From Micromonospora wenchangensis (lineage in GTDB: Bacteria; Actinomycetota; Actinomycetes; Mycobacteriales; Micromonosporaceae): a DNA stretch of 64,000 nucleotides. The notes below the pieces were generated by a model. The model did no database searches and was not told the origin of the DNA. It worked only from the letters and a program-made list of their open reading frames with translations. The DNA is taken from contig NZ_MZMV01000015.1 in assembly GCF_002210435.1 (NCBI RefSeq), positions 59,442 through 123,441 on the forward strand. Direction: 5' to 3'. The translations under genes and the position numbers were made by a program. Shown in pieces: positions 34,103-45,453 of this stretch (the stretch's first letter is position 1; each line of letters starts with the position of its first letter).

Positions 34103-35731
34103 ATGGCGTACCCCCGCAGTGCCCTGTTCGCCCCGCACGGTGCCGTCTCGACCAGCCATCCGCTCGCGGCGGCGGCGGGCCTGGCCGTGCTGCGGCGCGG
34201 CGGCAACGCCGTCGACGCGGCGCTGGCCACCGCGATCACGTTGACCGTGGTGCAGCCGCCGTCCAACGACATCGGTGGTGACCTGTTCGCGATCGTGTGG
34301 GACGGCGACCGGCTGCACGGTCTCGCCGCCGCCGGGCGGTCACCGGCCGGGCTGACCCGGGAGGTGGTGCTGGCGGCCACCGGCGGGATGGCGGCGGAAC
34401 CTGTGGCGGCGCTCGGTGGCGCGCAGGCGTCCGGGCCGGCGATGCCCGCCCGGGGCTGGCTGCCGGTGACGGTGCCCGGTGCGCCGGCCGGCTGGCGCGA
34501 CCTGCACGACCGGTTCGGCGTGCTGCCCTTCGCCGACCTCTTCGCCGACGCGGTCGGGTACGCCGAACACGGCCACCCCGTCTCCACCGGCACCGCCGCC
34601 ACCTGGGCCCGGGCGCTGGCGCAGCCGGTGCCGACGGGTGCCGAGTTCACCGAGTTCGACCGGGTCTTCACGGTGGCCGGCCGGGCGCCCCGGGCCGGCG
34701 GACGCTGGCGCAATCCGGCGGCGGCCCGGACGCTGCGGCTGATCGCCGCCACCGGCGCGGAGGACTTCTACCGGGGCGCGATCGCGGCGGCGCTGGACGG
34801 GCACGCCGCCCGTACCGGTGGCCTGCTCACCGCCGCCGACCTGGCCGCGCACACCTCGACCTGGGTCGACCCGGTCAGCGTCCGCTACCGGGGGCACGAG
34901 GTGTGGGAGCTGCCGCCGCCGGGGCAGGGGCTGGCGGCGCTGCAGGCGCTGGGCGTCCTGGACGGCCTCGATCCGGTCGTCGACCCGGTGGACCGGGTGC
35001 ACCGGCAGGTGGAGGCGGTCAAGCTCGGCTTCGCCGACGCGCACGCCCACGTGGCCGATCCGGAACGCGTCGACGTGCCGACCGCCGGCCTGCTCGACCC
35101 GGGCTACCTGGCGGCGCGGCGGGCGCTGCTCACCGACCGGGCCGGCGTCCCGGTGGCCGGCACACCCGAGCGGGGCGGCACCGTCTACCTCTGCACGGCC
35201 GACGCCGACGGCCTGATGGTCAGCCTGATCCAGTCCACCTACCTGGGGTTCGGCTCCCGGGTGGTGCTGCCCGGATACGGCTTCGCCCTGCAGAACCGGG
35301 GCACCGGTTTCCGGCTCGACCCGGGTCACCCCAACCTGGTGGGGCCGGCCAAGCGGCCCTTCCACACGATCATCCCGGGTTTCCTGACCCGCGACGGCGC
35401 ACCGGTCGGCCCGTTCGGGGTGATGGGCGGGCACATGCAGCCGCAGGGGCACGTCCAGCTGGTCGCCGCGACCGTCGACGACGGCCGTGATCCGCAGGCC
35501 GCCCTCGACGCCCCCCGCTGGTACTGGCACGCCGGCCGGACCCTGCTGGTCGAGCCGGCCCTGGCGGCCGAGCCCGGCCTGGTCGCGGGGTTGCGCGCCC
35601 GGGGCCACGAGGTCACCGTCGCCGACGAGCCGTCCGTCTTCGGGTACGGCCAGGCGCTGTGGCGGGCCCCGGCCGGCGGCTGGGTGGTCGGCGCGGAGCC
35701 CCGGGTCGACGGCGCGGCGCTGGGCTACTGA
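34103..35731 (+). CDS. Gamma-glutamyltransferase-like Ntn hydrolase
   Basis: 542 residues, the full length of the proenzyme. The conserved N-terminal block GAVSTSHPLAAAAGLAVLRRGGNAVDAALA and the PPSNDIGGD block are present. Autocleavage would occur before the catalytic threonine T360 in GGTVYLCTADADG. LNxRGxGF appears as LQNRGTGFRL and the oxyanion region as MGGHMQPQGHVQ. There is no signal peptide, so it is probably cytoplasmic and may cleave gamma-glutamyl amides other than glutathione (Actinobacteria use mycothiol). It interrupts the tilS-hpt neighbourhood. The 217 bp upstream are AT-richer than the surroundings and hold a TAGACA box 6 nt before the ATG. Confidence 0.87.
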   Translation: MAYPRSALFAPHGAVSTSHPLAAAAGLAVLRRGGNAVDAALATAITLTVVQPPSNDIGGDLFAIVWDGDRLHGLAAAGRSPAGLTREVVLAATGGMAAEPVAALGGAQASGPAMPARGWLPVTVPGAPAGWRDLHDRFGVLPFADLFADAVGYAEHGHPVSTGTAATWARALAQPVPTGAEFTEFDRVFTVAGRAPRAGGRWRNPAAARTLRLIAATGAEDFYRGAIAAALDGHAARTGGLLTAADLAAHTSTWVDPVSVRYRGHEVWELPPPGQGLAALQALGVLDGLDPVVDPVDRVHRQVEAVKLGFADAHAHVADPERVDVPTAGLLDPGYLAARRALLTDRAGVPVAGTPERGGTVYLCTADADGLMVSLIQSTYLGFGSRVVLPGYGFALQNRGTGFRLDPGHPNLVGPAKRPFHTIIPGFLTRDGAPVGPFGVMGGHMQPQGHVQLVAATVDDGRDPQAALDAPRWYWHAGRTLLVEPALAAEPGLVAGLRARGHEVTVADEPSVFGYGQALWRAPAGGWVVGAEPRVDGAALGY

Positions 35732-35735
35732 CCCC

Positions 35736-35794
35736 CGGCCCGCCCGGCCGGCGAGGCGCTCCGGTCGGATCCTCGGCCCGTCCGGCCGGCGAGG
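35736..35794. repeat. Short direct repeat (21 bp, two copies)
   Basis: Two 21 bp copies, 35736-35756 and 35774-35794, differ at one base and read CGGCCCG(C/T)CCGGCCGGCGAGG in pattern. They fill the 88 bp between the convergent ggt-like and GlxA-type genes and may contribute to transcription end. Confidence 0.4.
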
Positions 35795-35819
35795 TGGTCC
35801 GTGCCGGGGCGGTGGCGGC

Positions 35820-36782
35820 TCAGGCGGTGGGGACCCGGTCGCGGAAGGTGGTGCGGTAGCCCTGCGGGGTGGTGCCGACCCGGCGGGCGAAGTGGTGGCG
35901 CAGGGCGGCGGCGTCGGGGAAACCCGAGCGGCCGGCGACGCTCTCCACGCTCAGCCGGGTCTCCTCCAGCAGCCGGCGGGCCAGCAGCACCCGCTGGTTG
36001 GTCAGCCAGTCGTGCGGGGTGGTGCCGGTCTCGGCCCGGAACCGGCGGGCGAAGGTGCGCGGTGACATGCCGGCGCGGGCGGCCAGCTCGTCCACCGTGG
36101 TGGGCCGGTCCAGGTGCCCCACCAGCCAGCTCAGCACCGGTTCGAGGGTGGGCGCGTCGGGGGTGGCCGGGATCGGCGCCTCGACGTACTGGGACTGGCC
36201 GCCGTCACGGTGCGGGGGGACCACCATGCGGCGGGCCAGCCGGGTGGCGGTGACCGAGCCGTGTTCCTGGCGCACCAGGTGCAGGCAGGCGTCGATGCCG
36301 GCGGCGGTGCCGGCGCTGGTCAGCACCGGCCCGTCGGCCACGTAGAGGCTGTTGCACCGGACCCGGGCCGACGGGTGCCGGCGTTGCAGCTCATCGGCGT
36401 ACTTCCAGTGGGTGGTGCACTCCCGGCCGTCCAGCAGGCCGGCCGCGCCGAGCACGAACGCCGCCGAGCAGACGCTGAACACGTACGCGCCCCGGTCGGC
36501 GGCGCGGCGCAGCGCGGCCAGCACCGCCTCGGGCACCTCACCCCCCTGGGTGTACGCGGGCACGGCGACCAGGTCGGCGTCGTCGACCGGGGCGAGGTCG
36601 GCGTGCGGGGTGAGCCCGAACCCGGAGGCGGTACGGACCGGGTCGCCGTCGGCGGTGCAGACGGTGAACCGGTAGCCGGGGAAGTCGTCGTCGGTGCGGT
36701 CGGTGCCGAAGACCTCGGTGAGCACACCCAGCTCGAAGACGGCCACCCGGTCCAACGCGATGACGGCCACCGATCGAATCAT
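35820..36782 (-). CDS. GlxA-type AraC regulator with DJ-1/PfpI domain
   Basis: 320 residues. The N-terminal DJ-1/PfpI-like domain (about 1-175) contains VFELGVLTEVFG and the nucleophile-elbow-like VFSVCSAAFVLGAAGLLDG. The C-terminal AraC domain (about 215-315) has two helix-turn-helices, including TVDELAARAGMSPRTFARRFRAETGTTPHDWL and SVESVAGRSGFPDAAALRHHFARRVGTTPQGYR. GlxA-type regulators commonly control amino-acid or nitrogen catabolic genes. It converges with the gamma-glutamyltransferase gene, a plausible but unproven target. The region upstream carries TGGCA/TGCCA inverted repeats. Confidence 0.9.
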   Translation of the reverse strand: MIRSVAVIALDRVAVFELGVLTEVFGTDRTDDDFPGYRFTVCTADGDPVRTASGFGLTPHADLAPVDDADLVAVPAYTQGGEVPEAVLAALRRAADRGAYVFSVCSAAFVLGAAGLLDGRECTTHWKYADELQRRHPSARVRCNSLYVADGPVLTSAGTAAGIDACLHLVRQEHGSVTATRLARRMVVPPHRDGGQSQYVEAPIPATPDAPTLEPVLSWLVGHLDRPTTVDELAARAGMSPRTFARRFRAETGTTPHDWLTNQRVLLARRLLEETRLSVESVAGRSGFPDAAALRHHFARRVGTTPQGYRTTFRDRVPTA

Positions 36783-36802
36783 GTGACGAGGGTAACCGGA
36801 AA

Positions 36803-36841
36803 AGTGGCAGGAAATCGAGGGCACCTGGCATGACTGCCACT
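36803..36841. promoter_or_regulatory. Nested inverted repeats upstream of the GlxA-type regulator
   Basis: AGTGGCAG (36803-36810) is the inverse of CTGCCACT (36834-36841). Inside lies TGGCATGACTGCCA (36826-36839), a 5 bp-arm palindrome. A further CCACTGGCGG follows. Repeated TGGCA half-sites 20-60 bp upstream of an AraC-type gene suggest autoregulation. Confidence 0.4.
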
Positions 36842-36932
36842 GTCCCGGCCCGGACCACTGGCGGAAACTGGGATGAGTCCGGTGCGCACCGGCGGCGAAA
36901 ACCACTCAGATCGCGAGAAAGCGAGCGCCGCC

Positions 36933-37070
36933 ATGCAGTTCCTGTTGTTCCTGCTCTTCCTCGCCGCGCTGACCGCCGCCTCGGCGTTCGGCCTGACCGC
37001 CGACACCCGCGACTCGGCCGACTGGAAGCCCACCGAGGAGGGCCGCCGCTGGCGATCCCGTACCTGCTGA
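36933..37070 (+). CDS. Small secreted or membrane peptide, 45 residues
   Basis: 45 codons starting with a hydrophobic helix (MQFLLFLLFLAALTAASAFG), followed by a charged tail TADTRDSADWKPTEEGRRW. Similar short proteins with a single N-terminal helix and a DTRDSADWKPTxEGRRW-like tail seem familiar from Actinobacteria, but I cannot name a function. No strong ribosome binding site is visible. It lies between the divergent GlxA-type regulator and hpt. Tail-out or tail-in topology is not decidable. Confidence 0.55.
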   Translation: MQFLLFLLFLAALTAASAFGLTADTRDSADWKPTEEGRRWRSRTC

Positions 37071-37169
37071 GGTGGTTGATTCCGTTGTGCCGGAAAATTC
37101 GGGGCGGGACCGCGCCGAAAGGGGCGGCCCCGCCGACGCGGGTCCTCCGGCGTACGGCAGGCTAGGAGC

Positions 37170-37745
37170 ATGGCTGACGGCTCCTGGTACGACGCCGACA
37201 TCGATCACGTGATCATCTCCGAGGCGCAGATCCGCGAGAAGACGGCGGAGCTGGCCAAGCAGGTCTCGGCGGACTACGCCGGGGTCACCGACGGACTGCT
37301 GCTCGTCTGCGTCCTCAAGGGCGCGGTCATGTTCATGGCCGACTTCGCCCGCGCGCTGGGCCGGCAGGGTCCGCCCGTCGAGCTGGACTTCATGGCCATC
37401 TCCTCGTACGGCCAGGGCACCACCTCCTCCGGCGTGGTGCGCATCCTCAAGGACCTGGACCGGGACATCGCCGGCCGGCACGTGGTGGTGGTCGAGGACA
37501 TCGTCGACTCGGGCCTGACCCTGTCCTGGCTGCTGCGGTACCTGGAGTCCCGGTCGGCCGCCAGCGTCGAGGTGGTGGCCCTGTTCCGCAAGCCCGACGC
37601 GGTGAAGGTCACGGTGCCGGTCAAGTACGTCGGCTTCGACATCCCCACCGAGTTCGTGGTCGGCTACGGCCTCGACTTCGGCGAGCGCTACCGCGAGCTG
37701 CCCTACGTCGGGGTGCTCAAGCCCGAGGTCTACGCCCGCGCCTGA
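37170..37745 (+). CDS. hpt: Hypoxanthine phosphoribosyltransferase
   Basis: 191 residues, normal length. The PRPP-binding motif VVVEDIVDSGLTLSWLL lies near residues 107-122. The N-terminal DGLLLVCVLKGAVMFMADFARAL and the flexible-loop SSYGQGTTSSGVVRI are conserved, and FVVGYGLDFGERYRELPYVGVL is the C-terminal base-binding block. It salvages hypoxanthine and guanine to IMP and GMP. The nearby order tilS-hpt-ftsH-folE is typical of Actinobacteria. A TAGGAG directly before the ATG is too close to serve as a ribosome binding site. Confidence 0.95.
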   Translation: MADGSWYDADIDHVIISEAQIREKTAELAKQVSADYAGVTDGLLLVCVLKGAVMFMADFARALGRQGPPVELDFMAISSYGQGTTSSGVVRILKDLDRDIAGRHVVVVEDIVDSGLTLSWLLRYLESRSAASVEVVALFRKPDAVKVTVPVKYVGFDIPTEFVVGYGLDFGERYRELPYVGVLKPEVYARA

Positions 37746-37939
37746 GGTCCGCCCGGATCGGTCGTCATCGAGCGGACGTTCAGCGGGCTCCCAGGCAGTC
37801 CGACTACCGTGGGTGTCGGTGGCGTGGGACATCTCCGCGTCCGGCACCCCGACCCGCGTGACCGGGCGGTCGACGGTGCCGGTGCGCACGTTCCCCGTCA
37901 CGCCGGCTGAAACCCCGGTTCGCCGTACGCGTAACCGCA

Positions 37940-38019
37940 GGGCTCGCAAGCTCGCTCCTCGCGTGCAGTAGGGCTACGAATGTGCCCGACTGCGGGGCTC
38001 GCAAGCTCGCTCCTCGCGT
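37940..38019. repeat. Two copies of a dispersed 25 bp repeat
   Basis: The identical 25 bp copies are 37940-37964 and 37995-38019. On the minus strand they read GCGAGGAGCGAGC, then TTGCGAGCCC. The second copy extends to GAGCCCCGCAGTC, a core it shares with the repeats at 61047-61147, so both belong to one repeat family. Confidence 0.75.
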
Positions 38020-38030
38020 ACACGGTGTAC
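38018..38030. promoter_or_regulatory. 13 bp palindrome upstream of ftsH
   Basis: GTACACGGTGTAC is a perfect palindrome with a single central base, about 150 bp upstream of ftsH. It overlaps the end of a repeat copy and a TACCGT box, so it is a possible operator. Confidence 0.35.
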
Positions 38031-38178
38031 CGTCGAATGACCGCGGTGCGGCAGTTCGCGCGCCTCGGGGTCGAGGCCGGCCCGCACGGCGGCTCGACGC
38101 CGCCCCCGGCGGCGACACCATTCAGACGGTCAGGACGTCGATCAGGAGGATGCGGGCGCCTCGGCGCTCGACAACAGC

Positions 38179-40185
38179 ATGGAACGTACGCGTTTCTTCC
38201 GCCGACCGGTGGTCTGGATCATCCTGGTCATCCTCGGCGCCGTTGTGCTCAGTCAGCTGTTCACCGCTGGTCCCAGCTACCACCGGGTGGACACTTCCGT
38301 TGCGCTCGACCAACTGCACACCGCCAAGATCAACAAGGTCGTCTTCCAGGACAAGGAGCAGACGCTCCAGCTCAACCTGGCCGAGAAGACCAAGTTCGGC
38401 GACACCACGACCGACCGGATCGAGGCCCAGTTCCCCTACCAGGCCGGCGAGCAGGTCTGGAACGAGGTGCTGGCGGCCAAGGCGGCCAACCGGGTCACCG
38501 GCCCGGCCGACGCCAAGGTGTCGTCCGACAGCATCTGGGTGAGCCTGCTGGTCAACCTGTTGCCCATCGCGCTGCTCGTGCTCCTGCTGCTGTTCTTCAT
38601 GTCGCAGATGCAGGGCGGCGGCTCCCGGGTGCTCAACTTCGGCAAGTCCAAGGCGAAGATGATCACCAAGGACACCCCGAAGACGACCTTCGCGGATGTC
38701 GCCGGGGCCGAGGAGGCGGTCGAGGAACTCCACGAGATCAAGGACTTCCTCCAGAACCCGGCGAAGTACCAGGCCCTGGGCGCCAAGATCCCGAAGGGCG
38801 TGCTGCTCTTCGGTCCGCCCGGTACCGGTAAGACGCTGCTGGCCCGCGCCGTCGCCGGCGAGGCCGGGGTGCCGTTCTACTCGATCTCCGGTTCCGACTT
38901 CGTCGAGATGTTCGTCGGTGTCGGCGCGAGCCGGGTCCGGGACCTCTTCGAGCAGGCCAAGGCGAACGCCCCGGCGATCGTCTTCGTCGACGAGATCGAC
39001 GCCGTCGGCCGGCACCGTGGCGCCGGCATGGGCGGCGGCCACGACGAGCGGGAGCAGACCCTCAACCAGTTGCTCGTCGAGATGGACGGCTTCGACACCA
39101 AGGGCGGGGTCATCCTGATCGCCGCCACCAACCGGCCGGACATCCTCGACCCGGCGCTGCTGCGTCCGGGCCGCTTCGACCGGCAGATCCCGGTCGACGC
39201 CCCCGACATGGAGGGCCGCAAGGCGATCCTGCGGGTGCACGCCAAGGGCAAGCCGTTCACGCCCGACGTCGACCTCGACGCGGTCGCCCGGCGTACCCCC
39301 GGCTTCTCCGGTGCCGACCTGGCCAACGTGATCAACGAGTCGGCGCTGCTCACCGCCCGCAAGGAACAGCGGGCGATCACCAACGACTCGCTGGAGGAGT
39401 CGATCGACCGGGTGATCGCCGGGCCGCAGCGCCGGACCCGGGTGATGAGCGACCAGGAGAAGAAGATCACCGCGTACCACGAGGGTGGGCACGCGCTGGT
39501 CGCCTGGGCGCTGCCACACGCCGCGCCGGTGCACAAGGTGACCATCCTGTCCCGGGGACGCTCGCTGGGGCACACCCTGGTCCTGCCGACCGAGGACAAG
39601 TACACCCAGACCCGGGCCGAGATGATCGACACCCTGGCGTACGCCCTGGGTGGCCGGGCCGCCGAGGAACTCGTCTTCCACGAGCCCACCACCGGGGCCG
39701 GCAACGACATCGAGAAGGCCACCCAGTTGGCCCGCGCGATGATCACGCAGTACGGCATGAGCTCGAAGCTCGGCGCGATCAAGTACGGCACCAGCGGGGA
39801 CGAACCGTTCCTCGGCCGCAACATGGGCCACGAGCGGGACTACTCCGACTCGGTCGCCGCCGAGATCGACGGCGAGATGCGGGCCCTGATCGAACTGGCC
39901 CACGACGAGGCCTGGGAGATCCTGGTGGAATACCGGGACGTCCTGGACAACATGGTCCTGGAGCTGATGGAGAAGGAGACCCTCTCCACCGCCGACATGG
40001 CCCGGATCTGCTCCCGGGTGGTCAAGCGCCCGCCGATGGCCCCGTACAACGGCTTCGGCAAGCGTCTGCCCTCCACCGAGCCGCCGGTGCTCACCCCGGC
40101 CGAGAAGGAGAAGCTCAAGGCGCAGGCCACGGCCGACGGCATCTCCGTCGGCGGGGCCACGAACAACTCGGACGGTCTGCACTGA
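38179..40185 (+). CDS. ftsH: ATP-dependent zinc metalloprotease FtsH
   Basis: 668 residues. Two transmembrane helices (about 12-32 and 118-137) flank a small extracytoplasmic domain. The AAA ATPase has Walker A GPPGTGKT (212-219), Walker [12 protein letters not shown] and the second region of homology [17 protein letters not shown]. The zinc protease motif is HEGGH (H434, E435, H438). FtsH hexamers extract and degrade membrane and misfolded proteins. The ATG start gives the usual [14 protein letters not shown]-terminus, but no ribosome binding site is near. The C-terminal tail is short. folE follows directly. Confidence 0.96.
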   Translation: MERTRFFRRPVVWIILVILGAVVLSQLFTAGPSYHRVDTSVALDQLHTAKINKVVFQDKEQTLQLNLAEKTKFGDTTTDRIEAQFPYQAGEQVWNEVLAAKAANRVTGPADAKVSSDSIWVSLLVNLLPIALLVLLLLFFMSQMQGGGSRVLNFGKSKAKMITKDTPKTTFADVAGAEEAVEELHEIKDFLQNPAKYQALGAKIPKGVLLFGPPGTGKTLLARAVAGEAGVPFYSISGSDFVEMFVGVGASRVRDLFEQAKANAPAIVFVDEIDAVGRHRGAGMGGGHDEREQTLNQLLVEMDGFDTKGGVILIAATNRPDILDPALLRPGRFDRQIPVDAPDMEGRKAILRVHAKGKPFTPDVDLDAVARRTPGFSGADLANVINESALLTARKEQRAITNDSLEESIDRVIAGPQRRTRVMSDQEKKITAYHEGGHALVAWALPHAAPVHKVTILSRGRSLGHTLVLPTEDKYTQTRAEMIDTLAYALGGRAAEELVFHEPTTGAGNDIEKATQLARAMITQYGMSSKLGAIKYGTSGDEPFLGRNMGHERDYSDSVAAEIDGEMRALIELAHDEAWEILVEYRDVLDNMVLELMEKETLSTADMARICSRVVKRPPMAPYNGFGKRLPSTEPPVLTPAEKEKLKAQATADGISVGGATNNSDGLH

Positions 40186-40196
40186 ACACCGACGCC

Positions 40197-40228
40197 GCGG
40201 CCAGCCCCGACAACCCGGGGCTGGCCGC
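40197..40228 (+). promoter_or_regulatory. 13 bp hairpin between ftsH and folE
   Basis: GCGGCCAGCCCCG (40197-40209) and CGGGGCTGGCCGC (40216-40228) form a perfect stem with a 6 nt loop, 11 bp after the ftsH stop and 28 bp before the TTG proposed for folE. It may terminate or attenuate ftsH readthrough, or lie in the folE coding region if translation starts at CTG 40182. Confidence 0.55.
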
Positions 40229-40256
40229 CTCGTCCACCGAGCCCGGCGACGAGACG

Positions 40257-40883
40257 TTGGACTACGTCGCCGCCCGGCTGATCAGCGGCAAGCTCAACGG
40301 TCGCCCGATCGAGGACACCATGGACCTCGGCCGGATCGAGAAGGCGGTCCGCGAGATCCTCATCGCGGTCGGCGAGGACCCCGACCGGGACGGCCTCCAG
40401 CAGACCCCGGCCCGGGTCGCCCGCGCGTACGCCGAACTCTTCGCCGGCCTGCGGGTCGACCCGTCCCAGGTGCTCAGCACCACCTTCGAGGCCAACCACG
40501 AGGAGTTGGTGCTCGTCCGGGACATCGACGTGATGAGCCTCTGCGAACACCACCTGCTGCCGTTCCGGGGCAGCGCGCACATCGGCTACATCCCCGGCCC
40601 CGACGGCCGGATCACCGGCCTGTCCAAGCTGGCCCGGCTGGTCGAGGTGTTCGCCCGCCGCCCGCAGGTGCAGGAGCGGCTCACCTCGCAGATCGCCGAC
40701 CTGCTGATGAGCAGGCTGCAACCGCGCGGCGTCATCGTGATACTGGACTGCGAGCACATGTGCATGGCCATGCGCGGCATCCAGAAGAGCGGGGCCAAGA
40801 CCATCACCTCGGCCGTGCGGGGCGTGCTCCAGCACGACGCGAAATCCCGCGCCGAGGCGATGTCGCTCATCATTCCCCGCTGA
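40257..40883 (+). CDS. folE: GTP cyclohydrolase I
   Basis: 208 residues from TTG 40257. It converts GTP to dihydroneopterin triphosphate, the first step of tetrahydrofolate synthesis. Zinc ligands are in LCEHHLLPF and [31 protein letters not shown] and [23 protein letters not shown] are conserved. The start is uncertain: the frame is open back to a CTG at 40182 that overlaps the ftsH stop (CTGA), which would add 25 residues and place the 13 bp hairpin inside the gene. No ATG or GTG is available. The stop codon lies in the first unit of an 8 bp tandem repeat. folP, folB and folK lie 13.8 kb away. Confidence 0.92.
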   Translation: MDYVAARLISGKLNGRPIEDTMDLGRIEKAVREILIAVGEDPDRDGLQQTPARVARAYAELFAGLRVDPSQVLSTTFEANHEELVLVRDIDVMSLCEHHLLPFRGSAHIGYIPGPDGRITGLSKLARLVEVFARRPQVQERLTSQIADLLMSRLQPRGVIVILDCEHMCMAMRGIQKSGAKTITSAVRGVLQHDAKSRAEAMSLIIPR

Positions 40884-40943
40884 ACCGCTGAACCGCTGAA
40901 CCGCTGAACCGCTGAACCGCTGAACCGCTGAACCGCTGAACCG
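40880..40943. repeat. 8 bp tandem repeat (CTGAACCG x 8)
   Basis: Eight perfect, uninterrupted copies of CTGAACCG occupy exactly 64 bp. The folE TGA stop is in the first copy. Because 8 is not a multiple of 3, TGA recurs in every frame. Perfect copies imply recent slippage. Confidence 0.95.
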
Positions 40944-40964
40944 TGGCGCGTGGGACGGCGCGGG

Positions 40965-41669
40965 TCAACCGGCCAGCAGCGCCAGCGTGATCCCGGCGGC
41001 GGTCACCACCGCCGGGATCAGACAGGTCAGCAGCCCCAGCCGGGGCGTACGGTCCCACCGGCCGTCCGGCCCCGGCGGGAACAGCCGGGCGATCGCCACC
41101 CAGCCGGCCGCGAACGCCGCCGCCGGCATCGGCAGACCCGCCAGCAGCGCCGCCACGACCACCGGCCCGGTGCCGAGGGTCACCAGGAGCAGCAGCTGCA
41201 CCAGCGGCACGACCAGCGCCAGCGGGCCGTACACCAGCAGGTTGCGCAACCGGGGCGGCCAGGCCGCCGGCCGCAGCGAACCGCGCGCCGCCAGCGCCGC
41301 GTCGGCACCCTCCGCCCACCCCTGCGCCGTCCGCAGGCCCGCCAGCACCGCCGCCGGACCACCCGCCATCGCCCGGGTCGCCTCGGCCAGTTCCGGTGGG
41401 GTCGGGGCCAACGAGATCGCCGGTACGCCCAACTCGCGCAGCCGGGCCTGCTGCGGCGTCAACCGGGCACGCACCTCGGCCAACTCGGCGCGGGCCGCCT
41501 CCACCGCCCGGGCCTGCGCGGCGGCGGCCGTCGCCGCACCCCGGCGTACCCCGTCGAGCTGACGGGCGGCGGCCAGGTAGTCGGTCCAGGCGGCGGCCAC
41601 CGACGGGGTCGGCTCGCCGCCTGTCCGCTGCCGGACCGGGGCCACCGTCACGGCGTCGTCGATACTCAC
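40965..41669 (-). CDS. Coiled-coil membrane protein at the end of the secretion locus
   Basis: 234 residues from a GTG at 41669. An Ala/Arg-rich helical, probably coiled-coil region (about 25-80) precedes a soluble middle part. Three hydrophobic segments follow (about 140-163, 165-190 and 213-233). I do not recognise a family. It lies 193 bp downstream of the 933-residue ATPase-like gene on the same strand and is the last gene before the folE end. It could be a membrane partner of the secretion-like complex, by position only. Confidence 0.6.
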   Translation of the reverse strand: MSIDDAVTVAPVRQRTGGEPTPSVAAAWTDYLAAARQLDGVRRGAATAAAAQARAVEAARAELAEVRARLTPQQARLRELGVPAISLAPTPPELAEATRAMAGGPAAVLAGLRTAQGWAEGADAALAARGSLRPAAWPPRLRNLLVYGPLALVVPLVQLLLLVTLGTGPVVVAALLAGLPMPAAAFAAGWVAIARLFPPGPDGRWDRTPRLGLLTCLIPAVVTAAGITLALLAG

Positions 41670-41862
41670 GCCCGACGCTCCTCGCGGCTCGTCACGCCCG
41701 CTCCCCCTCGCGGTCGGTCACCTACGGTCTTCCTGGCGGTCGGTCCCGTACGCCCCGCCCCGCGTGGGCCGTCCTCCGGGCCCCGCCTGCCGACTCCGCA
41801 GCGCGTCGCCACCGCGCGGACCCCGCCGTGGGTGGCTTCCGCACGGGCCCGGCCGTGGCCGG

Positions 41863-44664
<2,802 letters not shown>

Positions 44665-44868
44665 CCCTCTTTCCGAGGTGCTCCACCCCGCTGTTCGCGA
44701 TGGGAAGCCTCCCCGACTGCAGACCGTATCCCAGCCCCGGCCGCTCCTCCGGGAAGCGCGGCGGCGGTGCGCCGGGCTTGTTGCAAATCGCGGCGAACTC
44801 TCACCTCCCGGGGTCGTCCTGTCACGATCCGCAGCGTTCGGGGCATTGGGTACGGAGCGTCCAGCCGA

Positions 44869-44874
44869 TAGCCT
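44869..44874 (+). promoter_or_regulatory. -10 box (TAGCCT) of leaderless transcript
   Basis: TAGCCT lies 6 nt before the GTG at 44881. Confidence 0.4.
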
Positions 44875-44880
44875 CAGGGG

Positions 44881-45450
44881 GTGGAATCAGTGCAGCCCCC
44901 CGCCGGTTCCCAGGTGTCCCGAGTACCGGCGCAGCGGACCCCACCGGAGCACTCGGCACCCCCTGCACCACCGCCGGTGCCGCAGCGTCCACCCCGTCGG
45001 CTGCGGACCGTCCTCACCGTCGTCGCCGGGGTGCTGGCGTTGCTCTGCATCGGCGGTGGGATCACCGGCTACGTGCTGTACGAGCGGGCCGCGACCCCGG
45101 ACCGCAGCGCCCCGGACGTCGTCGTCGACAACTATCTTCGTGAGTTCCTGGTCAACGAGAACGACACCCGTGCCAGTCTTCTCGTCTGCCAAGACGCGGA
45201 TCTTGGTGCGGTTGCGGCTCTCCGTGACGAGTTGCGGCAAAGAGAAAGCAGATTCAATGTTGTAGTAAGAGTCGGCTGGGGGGCGCTGACCAGGGTAGAA
45301 ACGCCTCAGGGGGAGTCCGTGACGACCACGTTGACCATCTCGGGTTCGTCCAACGGCCAGCAGCGAAGCAGCCGTCGGGAGGACTGGACCTTCGATGTCG
45401 TCGACATTCGTGACGGCTGGCGTGTCTGCGGTGCGCGGAAGGCTGTCTGA
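44881..45450 (+). CDS. Single-pass membrane protein, NTF2-like outer domain
   Basis: 189 residues. A Pro-rich N-terminus of about 40 residues precedes one transmembrane helix (about 42-65), and an extracytoplasmic alpha/beta domain follows (APDVVVDNYLREFLVNENDTRA through WTFDVVDIRDGWRVCG). The layout and the DVVDIRDGWRVCG ending resemble NTF2-like or lumazine-binding-like domains (inference). Two cysteines could form a disulfide. It is the only plus-strand gene of the secretion-like region and converges with the 200-residue gene with 3 bp between stops. The stretch 45236-45285 is clearly richer in A/T than its surroundings. Confidence 0.65.
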   Translation: MESVQPPAGSQVSRVPAQRTPPEHSAPPAPPPVPQRPPRRLRTVLTVVAGVLALLCIGGGITGYVLYERAATPDRSAPDVVVDNYLREFLVNENDTRASLLVCQDADLGAVAALRDELRQRESRFNVVVRVGWGALTRVETPQGESVTTTLTISGSSNGQQRSSRREDWTFDVVDIRDGWRVCGARKAV

Positions 45451-45453
45451 CGA

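Larger units (their letters stand above)
37746..38178. other. 433 bp hpt-ftsH intergenic region
   Basis: No credible gene is visible. The region holds two copies of a 25 bp repeat (37940-37964 and 37995-38019), a 13 bp palindrome GTACACGGTGTAC (38018-38030), a TACCGT box (38028-38033) that may be a -10, and AGGAGG at 38144-38149, which is too far from the ftsH ATG to be its ribosome binding site. Confidence 0.6.

Noticed and set aside
38144..38149. AGGAGG as ribosome binding site of ftsH
   Set aside because: It lies 29 nt before the ftsH ATG, too far. The nearer ATG at 38150 is in another frame and touches the AGGAGG.
40880..40943. CRISPR array
   Set aside because: The unit is 8 bp with no spacers and no cas genes are nearby. 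It is a simple tandem repeat.
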